Assembly (NCBI GenBank): GCA_025353235.1
Contig: JANXQZ010000091.1
Location: forward strand, 1 to 9,625
DNA: 9,625 nucleotides
Direction of reading: 5' to 3'
DNA from: Bryobacterales bacterium
GTDB lineage: Bacteria; Acidobacteriota; Terriglobia; Bryobacterales; Bryobacteraceae
The translations under genes were made by a program, and so were the position numbers. The notes under the pieces were generated by a model. The model was not told where the DNA came from. It saw nothing but the letters and a program-made list of their open reading frames with translations, and searched no databases. Positions 1 to 8,500 of this stretch are shown piece after piece (the first letter of the stretch is position 1; every line of letters starts with the position of its first letter).

Positions 1-15
1 CCGATTAAGAATCGG
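1..15 (-). terminator. Small hairpin at left edge, possible part of RNase J terminator
   Basis: CCGAT and ATCGG form a perfect 5-bp stem around a 5-base loop. It lies 23 bases past the RNase J stop in the direction of transcription and next to a second hairpin (18-34). Any U-tract would fall outside the window, so the terminator role is inferred from position and pairing alone. Confidence 0.25.
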
Positions 16-17
16 CC

Positions 18-34
18 GCAGGTTAACAACCTGC
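18..34 (-). terminator. Hairpin just downstream of RNase J stop
   Basis: GCAGGTT and AACCTGC form a perfect 7-bp stem with a 3-base loop, beginning 4 bases after the RNase J stop codon (39-41). No T-run follows directly on either strand, so this is not a textbook intrinsic terminator. It could protect the 3' end, work with the hairpin at 1-15, or serve a convergent gene beyond the left edge. Confidence 0.35.
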
Positions 35-38
35 CCCA

Positions 39-1709
39 CTATACTTCCAGGATCACGGGAATGATGAGAGGTCGCCTGGCTGTTTGTTTGGTAAGAAAAC
101 GCTTCAGGTCGGAACGAACTTTTTCCTGCATTACGCCCCAATCGCCGCGCTCCTCCGCGCTCGACATCTCCACCGTTTTCGCAACCACTTGGCGCGCTTC
201 CTGCAACAAGTTGGAGCCATCTTCGAACGACATGAACCCGCGACTGACAATCTCGGGCAGAGCCTCGCTCTTGCCCGAATGTTTGCTGATCGCAATAATG
301 GGCAGCACGAACCCATCTTCGGCGAGATGTCGCCTATCGCGAATCACAATATCTTCCACCACTTCATCGAGCGATCCCGAATCGATGCAGATGCGGCCTA
401 CCGGGATCTTCGGCCCGCGCCGTGCGCCTCGTCCGTCGATCTCGAGCGACTCGCCTGTTTCCAGTACGAACGACTCTTCCAGTCCCGCCCCGCGCAAATG
501 TTGGGCTAGCGAGGCATGCTTCGCGAGTTGGCGGTATTCGCCGTGCACCGGCAGAAAGTATCGCGGGCGCACTAAATTCAGAATCAGTTTCAACTCCTCC
601 GCGCTGCCGTGGCCGGAGACATGCACGGGCGGATTGGACGTCCCGTAGATCACTTCGGCACCGCGCTTGGCGAAGTGATTGATCATCCGGTAGATCCCTT
701 TTTCGTTACCGGGAATGATGCGAGAGCTGAGCACCACGGTATCGCCCTTCTCCACCGAAATGTTCTTATGATTGTCGACGGCCATGCGGGAGAGCGCCGA
801 CATAGGCTCGCCCTGTGTACCCGAGGCGAGCACCACCAGCTTGCTCGGCGCTGTTTGAGAAATGTCCTGCGGCCGGAGCAGAATATTATCCGGGATGTGC
901 AGGAAGCCGAGCGAGTGCGCGATCTCGGTGGTGTTGTTCATGCTGCGCCCGAGCAGCGCCACCTTTCGGCCGTACTCATGCGCGAGTTCCAGAATCTGCT
1001 GCAAGCGATGAATGGAGGAACTGAAACACGAAACTACGAGCCGACGCTCGCAACGATAGAAAATCTCCTCCAGGCGCGGACGCACGGCCCGCTCGCTTTC
1101 CGTATAGCCGGGCCGGTCGACGTTGGTCGAGTCCGACATCAGCAGCAGCACCCCACGCTTCCCGTATTCGGCGAAGGTGTGCAGATCGAAGAGAGCGTTG
1201 TCGGTGGGTGTGGGATCTACTTTGAAATCCCCGGTGTGAATGATGACGCCCAGCGGCGTGGTAATCGCGACAGCCACAGCCGCCACAATCGAGTGGGTGA
1301 CGTGGATGAACTCTACCGAGAATGGCCCCAGAACGATCTTTTGTCCAGGCTTCACCCGATGCAGCTTGGCCTTATCGAGCAGCTCATGCTCGTCCAGCCT
1401 CCGCTCCACCAAGGCCAGCGTGAAGGCGGTGCCGTAGACCGGAATATCCATCTGGCCGAGCAGGAAAGGAACGGCACCGATGTGGTCTTCATGGCCGTGG
1501 GTAAGAATCAACCCGCGAACCATTTCTTTGTGCTGCTCTAAATAGGCGAAGTCGGGCGTGACTATGTCTACTCCGAGCAATTCGGCATCGGGGAACATCA
1601 TCCCCGCATCTACCACGATGATGTCGTCTCCATAGCGAATCGCCATGGAGTTCATCCCGAATTCACCCAGCCCGCCCAGGGGCACGATCTGCAACTTACG
1701 ATCTGACAT
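39..1709 (-). CDS. rnj: Ribonuclease J
   Basis: This 556-residue protein has the usual length of RNase J, the metallo-beta-lactamase/beta-CASP ribonuclease that combines endonuclease and 5'-3' exonuclease activity in mRNA decay and rRNA maturation in the cytoplasm. Visible landmarks, in order, are LGGLGEFGMN near residue 11, the metal-binding HGHEDHIG at 71-78, a further metal-site His in HVTHS at 136-140, TGDFK with Asp161, SDSTNV at 192-197, the beta-CASP core, VHVSGHGS at 362-369 and LPVHGEY at 386-392. The C-terminal third matches the dimerisation region. One oddity is HSIVAAVAVAI after His139, where relatives usually read HSIPD or HSIVD. The ATG start is followed at once by the conserved N-terminus, although no clear Shine-Dalgarno precedes it. 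It is the last gene of the three-gene minus-strand cluster, 39 bases after the peptidase. Confidence 0.96.
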   Translation of the reverse strand: MSDRKLQIVPLGGLGEFGMNSMAIRYGDDIIVVDAGMMFPDAELLGVDIVTPDFAYLEQHKEMVRGLILTHGHEDHIGAVPFLLGQMDIPVYGTAFTLALVERRLDEHELLDKAKLHRVKPGQKIVLGPFSVEFIHVTHSIVAAVAVAITTPLGVIIHTGDFKVDPTPTDNALFDLHTFAEYGKRGVLLLMSDSTNVDRPGYTESERAVRPRLEEIFYRCERRLVVSCFSSSIHRLQQILELAHEYGRKVALLGRSMNNTTEIAHSLGFLHIPDNILLRPQDISQTAPSKLVVLASGTQGEPMSALSRMAVDNHKNISVEKGDTVVLSSRIIPGNEKGIYRMINHFAKRGAEVIYGTSNPPVHVSGHGSAEELKLILNLVRPRYFLPVHGEYRQLAKHASLAQHLRGAGLEESFVLETGESLEIDGRGARRGPKIPVGRICIDSGSLDEVVEDIVIRDRRHLAEDGFVLPIIAISKHSGKSEALPEIVSRGFMSFEDGSNLLQEARQVVAKTVEMSSAEERGDWGVMQEKVRSDLKRFLTKQTARRPLIIPVILEV

Positions 1710-1737
1710 TAAAAGATTAGGGTAACAAATGCTCGCG

Positions 1738-1743
1738 TTTATA
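1738..1743 (-). promoter_or_regulatory. Possible -10 element for RNase J
   Basis: On the minus strand this reads TATAAA, 28 bases before the RNase J ATG and inside the 39-base gap after the peptidase gene. No good -35 hexamer is seen about 17 bases upstream, where the sequence is still peptidase coding. It would let RNase J be transcribed separately from the genes before it. This is weak evidence. Confidence 0.2.
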
Positions 1744-1748
1744 ATTCG

Positions 1749-3254
1749 TTATTCAGCATGGCTTTGCTTCCAGGCTTTTAGATAACGCGCCGCTTTCGGA
1801 TTGTCGGCGTTCCAATGAGGGGTCTCTGCGTTGTCAGCCAGCATCAGAACGGCAACAGCGATCATGCGGTCGACTTTGGCCATATTTTCGTAGTCGATTT
1901 TCGGCCACTCGTCGCCCACGCCATGATAGTCGGAGTAGTTGAAGGCCACGCACACGGAGTGAGCGGGAACTCCAGCCTCGGCTAGAGCGACGTTATCGCT
2001 GGCGCTGAAGTAAAGATCGCTCGCATGCTCGTTCTTGTAGACTTTGATGCCGGTCAAAGCGCCCGCCGCCCGCAGGATGTCCGCAACGTTTGAGTAATCG
2101 AAGCCGGTTACCGAGGCGTTGTCCTTCTGCTCCCCTTCGGTTGAGTCGGTGCGGCCGACTTGTTCAAGGTTTATGTCCGCCACGGTCTTTGCCATCGAAA
2201 TCACTGGATGCCGCGCGTAGTAGCGTGAGCCGAATCCGCCCTTCTCCTCGCCGAAGAATGTGACGAACACAATGCTTCTCTTAGGCCGTTGTTTAAGGTT
2301 CTGAAGAGCGTTCGCAAGTTCGATAACAGATACTGTGCCGCTGCCATCGTCGTTCGCGCCGTTATAGATACGATCACCTTCGCCGGAGGCTTTTTCGCCG
2401 ATATGATCGTAATGCGCGCTAACGAGCACGGAAGTATCCTTCAAGGCTGGGTCAGACCCGCGCAGGATGCCCACCACGTTGCGAAGCTGCACGGGCTGCG
2501 CTTTTGGTGCGGCGGCGTGAATGGAGGCAACGGCGGATTCCGAGAGGCCGGGCTTCAAGTCGTCATAGAAGCGGGCAGCGGCGTCCCCTGCAATGGAGAT
2601 ACGCGGGGATTGCGATTGGTCGGTTTGTTCGGGATCGAAGAGTTGAGCGGTCTCCCTGCCAAAGGTATCCGGGGCTTTGCGTTCCAGCATGATGGTGAGG
2701 GCGGCTTTGGCGTTTCGCAGCTTTCCCATGGCTGCGCGTCCCCTTTGCATGCCGCCGCGAGTGAATTCGGTGATCACCACTTTGCCTGCGAGTTGCTCAG
2801 GCGTCACAGTTTCGAGGAAGGCGGAATCGGAGAGATCGAGTTTGAAGATTGCGGCGCGTGTCAGGTCGAGGGCTTGCGTCACGCGCAGCGACACGTTTTG
2901 AGAGTCGATGGAAAGGGTCTTGTCGCCATCGGCGAAAGTCAGGGCAAAGCCTTCACGATTCGGCTGCAGCAGTTGCAGCTTCGCGGTTTGAAAATAGCCG
3001 TCATCGCCCGCAGCTTCGATACCGGCTTTGCGATATTGGGCGGCGATGAACTCAGCAGCGATGTCGAGTCCTCTCGAAGGTGTATCACGGCCGGCCAGAA
3101 GATCGGATGCCAGGAATGAGAGATTCCCCCGAAGCGAATTTGGCGAGATGCGGTCTAGCACTCCTTGCACATCCGGAGTGACCGCGAATTGTTGCGGCGG
3201 TGTAGCCGCTGTCAGACTGAGGCAGAGAAGAGTTGAGAGAGCAGCTTTGAGCAA
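1749..3254 (-). CDS. Secreted M28-family zinc metallopeptidase with PA-like domain
   Basis: This 501-residue protein is predicted to be exported. It has a short signal peptide (LKAALSTLLCLSLTAA, residues 2-17), then a region around 125-250 resembling a protease-associated (PA) insert with LAGKVVITEF, then an M28 peptidase domain. Probable zinc ligands and catalytic residues are His281 in SAHYDHIG, Asp302 in NGANDDGSG, Glu336-Glu337 in FFGEEKGG, Glu364 in INLEQVGR (many relatives have Asp here) and His444 in SDYHGVGDEW. M28 enzymes are aminopeptidases or carboxypeptidases; the exact specificity cannot be read from the sequence. The start is TTG: the next in-frame ATG lies deep in the gene and would remove the signal peptide. 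An AGGG Shine-Dalgarno overlaps the stop codon of the phosphorylase 7 bases upstream, which suggests coupled translation. Confidence 0.92.
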   Translation of the reverse strand: MLKAALSTLLCLSLTAATPPQQFAVTPDVQGVLDRISPNSLRGNLSFLASDLLAGRDTPSRGLDIAAEFIAAQYRKAGIEAAGDDGYFQTAKLQLLQPNREGFALTFADGDKTLSIDSQNVSLRVTQALDLTRAAIFKLDLSDSAFLETVTPEQLAGKVVITEFTRGGMQRGRAAMGKLRNAKAALTIMLERKAPDTFGRETAQLFDPEQTDQSQSPRISIAGDAAARFYDDLKPGLSESAVASIHAAAPKAQPVQLRNVVGILRGSDPALKDTSVLVSAHYDHIGEKASGEGDRIYNGANDDGSGTVSVIELANALQNLKQRPKRSIVFVTFFGEEKGGFGSRYYARHPVISMAKTVADINLEQVGRTDSTEGEQKDNASVTGFDYSNVADILRAAGALTGIKVYKNEHASDLYFSASDNVALAEAGVPAHSVCVAFNYSDYHGVGDEWPKIDYENMAKVDRMIAVAVLMLADNAETPHWNADNPKAARYLKAWKQSHAE

Positions 3255-3259
3255 CGGTG

Positions 3260-3263
3260 CCCT
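3260..3263 (-). promoter_or_regulatory. Ribosome binding site supporting the TTG start of the peptidase
   Basis: On the minus strand AGGG sits 5 bases before the TTG at 3252-3254. It overlaps the TAG stop (3262-3264) of the preceding phosphorylase. An in-frame stop lies shortly upstream, so no longer start is available. This site decides the start and implies translational coupling. Confidence 0.6.
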
Positions 3264-4566
3264 ATCCCACTACTTCAAGAATCAATTCGCGCTCTTCGGG
3301 CGGATTCGTTGAAATGCGGAATGCGTCCTCAATCTGCTGAGCGGCCTCCTCCACGCGTTCCTCATTTGTGTAGTAAAGACGGCACAACACCCCGCCGGAA
3401 TCGACCTTGTTGCCGGTCTTGACTTCAAGAATGACGCCCACTGCCGGATCGATTTTATCTTCCTTCGTATCCCGTCCCGCGCCGATCATCGACGAAGCGA
3501 TGCCGATCAACTCGGCGTCGATGGCACTGATGTAACCAGCGCGCGGCGAGGCGATCTCCCGCACACCGGTCGCATTTGGCAGCAGTTCGAAGCGATCAAG
3601 CACGTTCGGATTCCCGCCCTGCGCCTGAATCACTTCCTTAAATTTGCGGTACCCTGATCCATCTAGCAATTTGCGCTGAGCGAGTTCCCGCGCTTCGTCC
3701 AGAGTTGGGACGATTTTGCCCAGGAAGATCATGCGTGCGGCCAGTTCCAAACAGATGCGAGTGAGATCCGTGGGTCCCGCATTCTGCAGAGTTTGCGAGA
3801 CCTCCATAATTTCAAGCGCATTGCCAACCGCATAGCCCAGAGGCTGGTTCATATCGGTGATAAGCGCCTGGACCCGTACATCCATGCGACGGCCGATGCC
3901 TACCATCATCTGAGCGAGGCGGCGCGCATCCACCTGCTTCTTCATAAATGCGCCAGAGCCGACTTTTACGTCAAGTACGAGAGCATCCAACCCGACCGCC
4001 AGCTTCTTCGACATGATCGATGAAGCGATCAGCGGGATCGACTCCACGGTGGCTGTTGCATCGCGCAGAGAGTACATCTTACCGTCGGCGGGCGCGATCT
4101 CCTCAGTCTGGCCGATGAAGGCCAATTTGTGACGGCCCAGCAGACCTGTAAATTGTTCGATCGTCAGATCCGTCCGGAACCCGGGAATGGACTCCAGTTT
4201 ATCGAGCGTTCCGCCGGTGTGCCCCAATCCCCGACCCGAGATCATGGGAACCACAACACCAGCCGCAGCCGCGAGCGGGGCCGAAATCAAGCTCGTTTTG
4301 TCCCCAACTCCGCCTGTGGAATGTTTATCGACTTTAAGTCCTGGGATGGAACTTAGGTCAAGCTTTTCGCCCGAGTGCATCATCACATCGGTAAGCGCGC
4401 TCACTTCCCGATCGGTCATTCCAGAGTAGAAAACAGCCATGAGGAATGCCGAAAACTGATAGTCCGGAATTTCGTCGCGAACGTAGCCGTCTACTAGACT
4501 CTTGATCTCTTCCGTGGATAATTCTTCGCCATCTCTCTTGCGGTGGATCAAATCAACAGTGCGCAT
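3262..4566 (-). CDS. pdp: Pyrimidine-nucleoside phosphorylase (thymidine phosphorylase family)
   Basis: This 434-residue enzyme catalyses reversible phosphorolysis of uridine and/or thymidine to the base and (deoxy)ribose-1-phosphate, in cytoplasmic pyrimidine salvage. The family signature is plain: KHSTGGVGDK at 81-90 (Lys81, His82, Ser83) in the phosphate site, SGRGLGHTGGTLDKLE at 110-125, and the nucleoside-binding residues Arg168, Ser183 and Lys187 in SLRDATATVESIPLIASSIMSKK-type sequence. The N-terminal helical domain (MRTVDLIHRKRDGEELS) begins exactly as in known homologues, which fixes the ATG at 4564-4566. A longer open frame to 4782 exists, but its extra 72 residues are unlike the family and overlap the divergent gene. 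Length and residue numbering match bacterial PyNP (about 433 residues) better than E. coli DeoA (440), so pdp is preferred, but preference for uridine over thymidine is not proven. It is the first gene of the minus-strand cluster. Confidence 0.95.
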   Translation of the reverse strand: MRTVDLIHRKRDGEELSTEEIKSLVDGYVRDEIPDYQFSAFLMAVFYSGMTDREVSALTDVMMHSGEKLDLSSIPGLKVDKHSTGGVGDKTSLISAPLAAAAGVVVPMISGRGLGHTGGTLDKLESIPGFRTDLTIEQFTGLLGRHKLAFIGQTEEIAPADGKMYSLRDATATVESIPLIASSIMSKKLAVGLDALVLDVKVGSGAFMKKQVDARRLAQMMVGIGRRMDVRVQALITDMNQPLGYAVGNALEIMEVSQTLQNAGPTDLTRICLELAARMIFLGKIVPTLDEARELAQRKLLDGSGYRKFKEVIQAQGGNPNVLDRFELLPNATGVREIASPRAGYISAIDAELIGIASSMIGAGRDTKEDKIDPAVGVILEVKTGNKVDSGGVLCRLYYTNEERVEEAAQQIEDAFRISTNPPEERELILEVVG

Positions 4567-4654
4567 TATTAAGTTTTCAGCGTAGCATCTTATATATTTG
4601 AAAGTAAAGGATGTCCGCAGGACGCAGACGTAGCGTTTGCGCGCCTGGAGATCA
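4567..4654. promoter_or_regulatory. Divergent intergenic region with AT-rich core and inverted repeat
   Basis: These 88 bases separate divergently transcribed genes, so they must hold starting signals for both directions. An AT-rich core at 4590-4610 contains TATATA/TATAAG on the minus strand and TATATT on the plus strand, either of which could be a -10 element, but neither has a convincing -35 at normal spacing. A perfect inverted repeat, GTCC-GCA-GGAC, lies at 4613-4623 on the plus-strand gene's side and could be an operator half-site pair or a leader hairpin. Position supports a promoter region; the individual elements are uncertain. Confidence 0.45.
4647..4650 (+). promoter_or_regulatory. 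Ribosome binding site supporting the start at 4655
   Basis: GGAG lies 4 bases before the ATG at 4655. The alternatives in this frame, TTG at 4637 and ATG at 4670, have no comparable site, so 4655 is preferred. Confidence 0.45.
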
Positions 4655-5503
4655 ATGCCTCTCCCAAACATGCACAAGCGACGCGGTGTAAAATCACCGC
4701 GGGCCAAGAATGTTTCAGCCGCGATTCTACTCGCAGGCTGCTGTTTCAGCACTCCCTCGGCGCTCGGTTTTGCCGACCTCACGCCTCAAACCGAACAGGC
4801 CTTCAACCGCTACATCGCGCTGGCTGAAGCGAAGATGAAGCAGAGCTTGCATTCCAGTCGCTTCCTCTCGACCGCGACGAGCCTTGAAAGCAGAGCCAAG
4901 CTGCGCAGTGGCGAACGACCAATCGTGCCCTCGAAGATACTCGACTCGGGCCAGGAAGCAAAGGTTCCTAACGGGCTGATTCAAGATTGGCTCGGCGCGA
5001 TGTTTATTCCGAATACTACCATTGCTCGGGTGCGAACGGTGATGACGGCGTACCCGGAGTACCAGAAATTGTTCGCACCCGAGATCATCTCGTCCAAGCT
5101 TCTCGGCCACGACGGAGACCGCTACCAGGTTTTCCTCAGACTCTATAAGAAGCAGATTTTGACCGTGGTGCTGAACACGACATACGACATCTCTTATGCG
5201 GCGCCCGATAACTCTCATCTCGCGATCGATTCGCGTTCTACGCGCATCGCCGAAGTACGGCGGCCAAAACAATCGCTTACGGACGAACTTCCTCCAGGTC
5301 AGGATACGGGTTTCTTGTGGCGGCTGAATTCGTACTGGCGCTTTGAAGAAGGCGATGGAGGGGTATACGCGCAGTGCGAAGCCATTTCGCTATCCCGAGA
5401 CGTGCCCTTCGGACTGTTGATGATTCGCCAGTTCGTGGAGCGATTCCCGAGAGAATCGATGTTAAACACACTCGAGGGGGTGAGGCGAGCAGTGAGCAAG
5501 TAA
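4655..5503 (+). CDS. Exported SRPBCC/START-like protein, probable lipoprotein, function unknown
   Basis: With the preferred start this is a 282-residue protein. It has a basic N-terminus (HKRRGVKSPRAK), a hydrophobic stretch and a lipobox-like LLAGC ending at Cys29, so it is probably a lipoprotein. A standard signal peptide cleaved after ALG, about nine residues later, is the alternative. Residues about 105-280 resemble the SRPBCC/START-like (polyketide cyclase-like) fold often found in acidobacterial hypothetical proteins: an early WLGAMFIPNTTI segment, an AYPEYQKLFAPEI helix, beta strands, then YWRFEE, GGVYAQCEAISLSRDVP and a C-terminal PRESMLNTLEGVR helix. Such folds bind hydrophobic ligands in a cavity, but the ligand here is unknown. 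The gene diverges from the phosphorylase and lies 58 bases before the NHL-repeat gene on the same strand. The gene is real; the fold assignment is by pattern recognition. Confidence 0.8.
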   Translation: MPLPNMHKRRGVKSPRAKNVSAAILLAGCCFSTPSALGFADLTPQTEQAFNRYIALAEAKMKQSLHSSRFLSTATSLESRAKLRSGERPIVPSKILDSGQEAKVPNGLIQDWLGAMFIPNTTIARVRTVMTAYPEYQKLFAPEIISSKLLGHDGDRYQVFLRLYKKQILTVVLNTTYDISYAAPDNSHLAIDSRSTRIAEVRRPKQSLTDELPPGQDTGFLWRLNSYWRFEEGDGGVYAQCEAISLSRDVPFGLLMIRQFVERFPRESMLNTLEGVRRAVSK

Positions 5504-5516
5504 TACTTCGAGATCT

Positions 5517-5544
5517 TTGCGCCGTAGCTTACACTTCCTATCTG
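5517..5544 (+). promoter_or_regulatory. Possible promoter for the NHL-repeat gene
   Basis: TTGCGC (5517-5522) and TATCTG (5539-5544) are 16 bases apart and lie in the 58-base gap before the ATG at 5562. Neither hexamer is close to consensus at all positions. Transcription from here would leave a leader of about 10 bases, which would agree with the absence of a Shine-Dalgarno. Weak evidence. Confidence 0.2.
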
Positions 5545-5561
5545 GCCCTTGCGGCTATCTT

Positions 5562-8500
5562 ATGAAGAAGCTCTTATTTATGCTATTCGGGGCGGCGATT
5601 GCGTCCGCCCAGATCTACACCGTCAGTACCGTCGCGGGCGCGGACCGCGTGCTGGATGGAAACCCCGCTACTAGCGCGCCCCTGCGCGATCCCGACGCAC
5701 TGGCCGTGGACGCGGCGGGCAACGTTTACGTTTTGGACAAGGCCGATAACCGGGTGCGGCGGATCGGTGCGGCGGGCACAATCTCAACCTATGCGGGAAC
5801 CGGTGTTCCTGGCTACTCGGGCGACCGAGGAAAGGCTACAGCGGCACGCATCCACAGCGCCGAAGCCATCGCAGTAGATTCGCTCGGCAACCTGTACATC
5901 GCCGACACGGGAAACAGCCGCGTGCGGAGGGTGACACTCGATGGCATCGTGAACACAATCGCCGGAACTGGGTCGCAAGGGTCTTCCGGCGACGGCGGCC
6001 CGGCTACGGCTGCAAAGCTCGATCCGATCGCTCTCACGCTTGACACGAAGGGCAATTTGTACATCTCCGATCTGGCTGGCTTTCGAATTCGAAAGGTCGA
6101 TACTGCGGGGATCATCACCACCATCGCCGGGAATGGGACACCGGGCTACAGCGGGGACAACGGGCCAGCTCTCAGCGCCCAACTCGGATTGGTCACCGAC
6201 GTAGCGGTGGACGCCGCCGGCAACGTCTATCTGGCCGACCTCACGAACGAGCGAGTGCGCAAGGTGGATGCCGCAGGCATGATCACGACCATCGCTGGAA
6301 GCGGCAATTATGGAACCATTGGGGACGGCGTGCCAGCTACCAGCGCCGTGCTGCTGCCGGATGCTTTAGCCATAGACGGAAGCACGTTATACTTGGCGGA
6401 TTTGAATCGCGACGTCATCCGACGCGTGGATCTCTCGACAGGGTTGATCACAACTTTCGCAGGCACCGGGTCACAGGGGTTTAGCGGCGACAATGGCCCG
6501 CCTGCGAACGCTTCGCTCAATTTTCCGGGTGCGCTGGCGGTGGATTCACTCCACATTCTCTACGTGGCCGATCGGTTTAATCGGCGCGTTCGAAAGATCA
6601 CCTTAACAACTATTTCGACTATCGCCGGGACCGGAAACGGCGACGGCGGGTTGGCAACATCCGCTTTCTTGAACTTCCCCGAAGGCGTGGCTGCGGGGCC
6701 GGGCAACCTGCTCCTGATCGCCGATACAGGCAACAATAGCGCGAGAGTGCTCAACCCGGGGGGTTCGATTCGCGCGATTGGGGACGTTCGCGGGACTCCT
6801 CTGGCCGTGGCTGCCGATGGAGTCGGGAACTTCTATGTCACCGACGACGAACCGGTAATCTTGAAGATTTCCGCCACAGGGTCCACCACGGCTATCGCAG
6901 GGACGGGAACGAATGGCTACAGCGGAGACAACGGACCAGCCACAAGCGCCAACATCGGCACTCCCAGCGGTGTGGCCGTGGATAGCGCCGGGAACGTCTA
7001 TTTCACGGACTCCGATGCAAGTCGAATTCGAAAAGTGACGCTCGCAACGGGAGTGATCACGACCATTGCAGGCTCGGGAAACTTTCAGGCGTCTGGCGAT
7101 GGAGGTCAGGCGATTGCTGCCGGACTGGATCCGTTTGACATCGCCCTCGATCGCAACAACAACCTGTATGTAGCCGACAGATTCAACAGCAGGATCCGCA
7201 AGATCGGGCCAGACGGGATCATCTCAACGGTGGCCGGAACCGGGAGCGCAGGTCTTTCCGGCGATGGAGGTCTGGCAGTGAAGGCGCAATTAAACTCACC
7301 TGCAGGGCTGGCAGTGGACGGGTCAGGGAATATCTTTGTTGCCGATACCGGGAACGGGCGCATCCGCCGCATATCGCCAAGCGGCCTGATCAGCACCATC
7401 GCGGCTCAAATAGCCCCGTTCCGTCTAACAGTGGATTCTTCCGGCAACATCTTCTTCTCCGACCTGCCGAACGATCGGGTTCAGAAGTTGACGCTCCGGG
7501 CTGTCACCAATCCGGTGCTAAGCATAGTGAGCGGGAATAATCAGACAAGTACCGTCCAGACCCAACTCGCATCGAGGTTAATCATCAAGGTGCTGGACGC
7601 TTCGGGCACACCGATCCCTGGAATGGATGTGAGCTATGCGGTTACTCCGGCTGGTGCCGCCAAGTTCGACCCGCCCTCCGGAATTACGCTTCTAGATGGG
7701 ACGGCTTCGGTCGCGGTTACGCTCGGGGCGAACGTGGGTCCGGTGACGGTGACAGCATCCGTTGCAGGTTCAGCGCCCGTTGCGTTCAACGTGATGGCTA
7801 TCGCTGCTGCTTCCCCTACGGCACCGCTGATTGCTGAGGGGGGCGTCGCGAGCGCGGGACTTAGCGTACCCGCCGTAAAGGTGCTTGCCCCAAATAGCAT
7901 CACCTCCATCTTCGGACAACGCTTTGCTCCGGCGGGAACGGCCCGCCAAGTAAGCGGCGACGATCTGGTAGATGGTCGGTTGCCATCGAACCTGGCCGGC
8001 GTGTGCGTGCAAATTGGCGGTCAACCCGCTCCCGTCCTGAATGTTTTCCCCAATCAGCTAAACATTCAAGTGCCGACGCTGCCCCCTGGAGAGACCACGG
8101 TGCAAGTGATCTCGAATTGCGGTATGGCGGGCGAAGAGAAAAGCAATGCGGTGCCAGTCACGATTAGAGCGGCGTCGCCTGAGTTCTTCTACTTTCAGCA
8201 GAACGCCGATGGGAAGAATCCGATTGCGGCGATCAATGCCGTGTCCGGAATGTTCGTGGGCGCTGCCGCTCCAGCCGCGGTTGGCGATGTGCTCACGCTG
8301 TTCGCTACTGGGTTCGGAGCGACCGCGCCAGCGTTCATGGCCGGCGAGCTTCCTACCGTTTCCGCTCAGGTAGTGGGATCGGTGATTGTGACCATAGGAG
8401 GCGTGACGCTCGCGCCCGCAGATATTCTCTACGCAGGAGCCACTCAGAACGCGGGAGTCTACCAGCTCAGTATCCGGGTGCCAGCGGGAGTTTCCGGGGA

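Noticed and set aside
1..50. tRNA-like look of the left edge: a stem with 7-base loop TTAAGAA and a second arm GCAGG-TTAACAA-CCTGC
   Set aside because: The two arms are too close for a variable region, the second loop lacks the conserved TTC of a T-loop, and no CCA or acceptor stem fits. Simple hairpins explain it better.
609..1541. Plus-strand open frame of 310 codons opposite RNase J
   Set aside because: It lies wholly antisense to a clear RNase J gene, resembles no known protein, and long antisense frames are expected in GC-rich coding DNA.
2289..3119. Plus-strand open frame of 276 codons opposite the M28 peptidase
   Set aside because: Antisense to a well-supported gene, with no recognisable domain and a Gly/Arg-rich composition typical of shadow frames.
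4567..4782. N-terminal extension of the phosphorylase by 72 residues
   Set aside because: The homologous N-terminus begins at the ATG at 4564-4566. The extension overlaps the divergent lipoprotein gene and has no family similarity.
6144..6940. Near-identical 26-base segments at 6144-6169 and 6915-6940 as a possible recent duplication or recombination site
   Set aside because: Both encode the same conserved propeller loop and the flanks diverge at once, so protein-level constraint is the simpler explanation.
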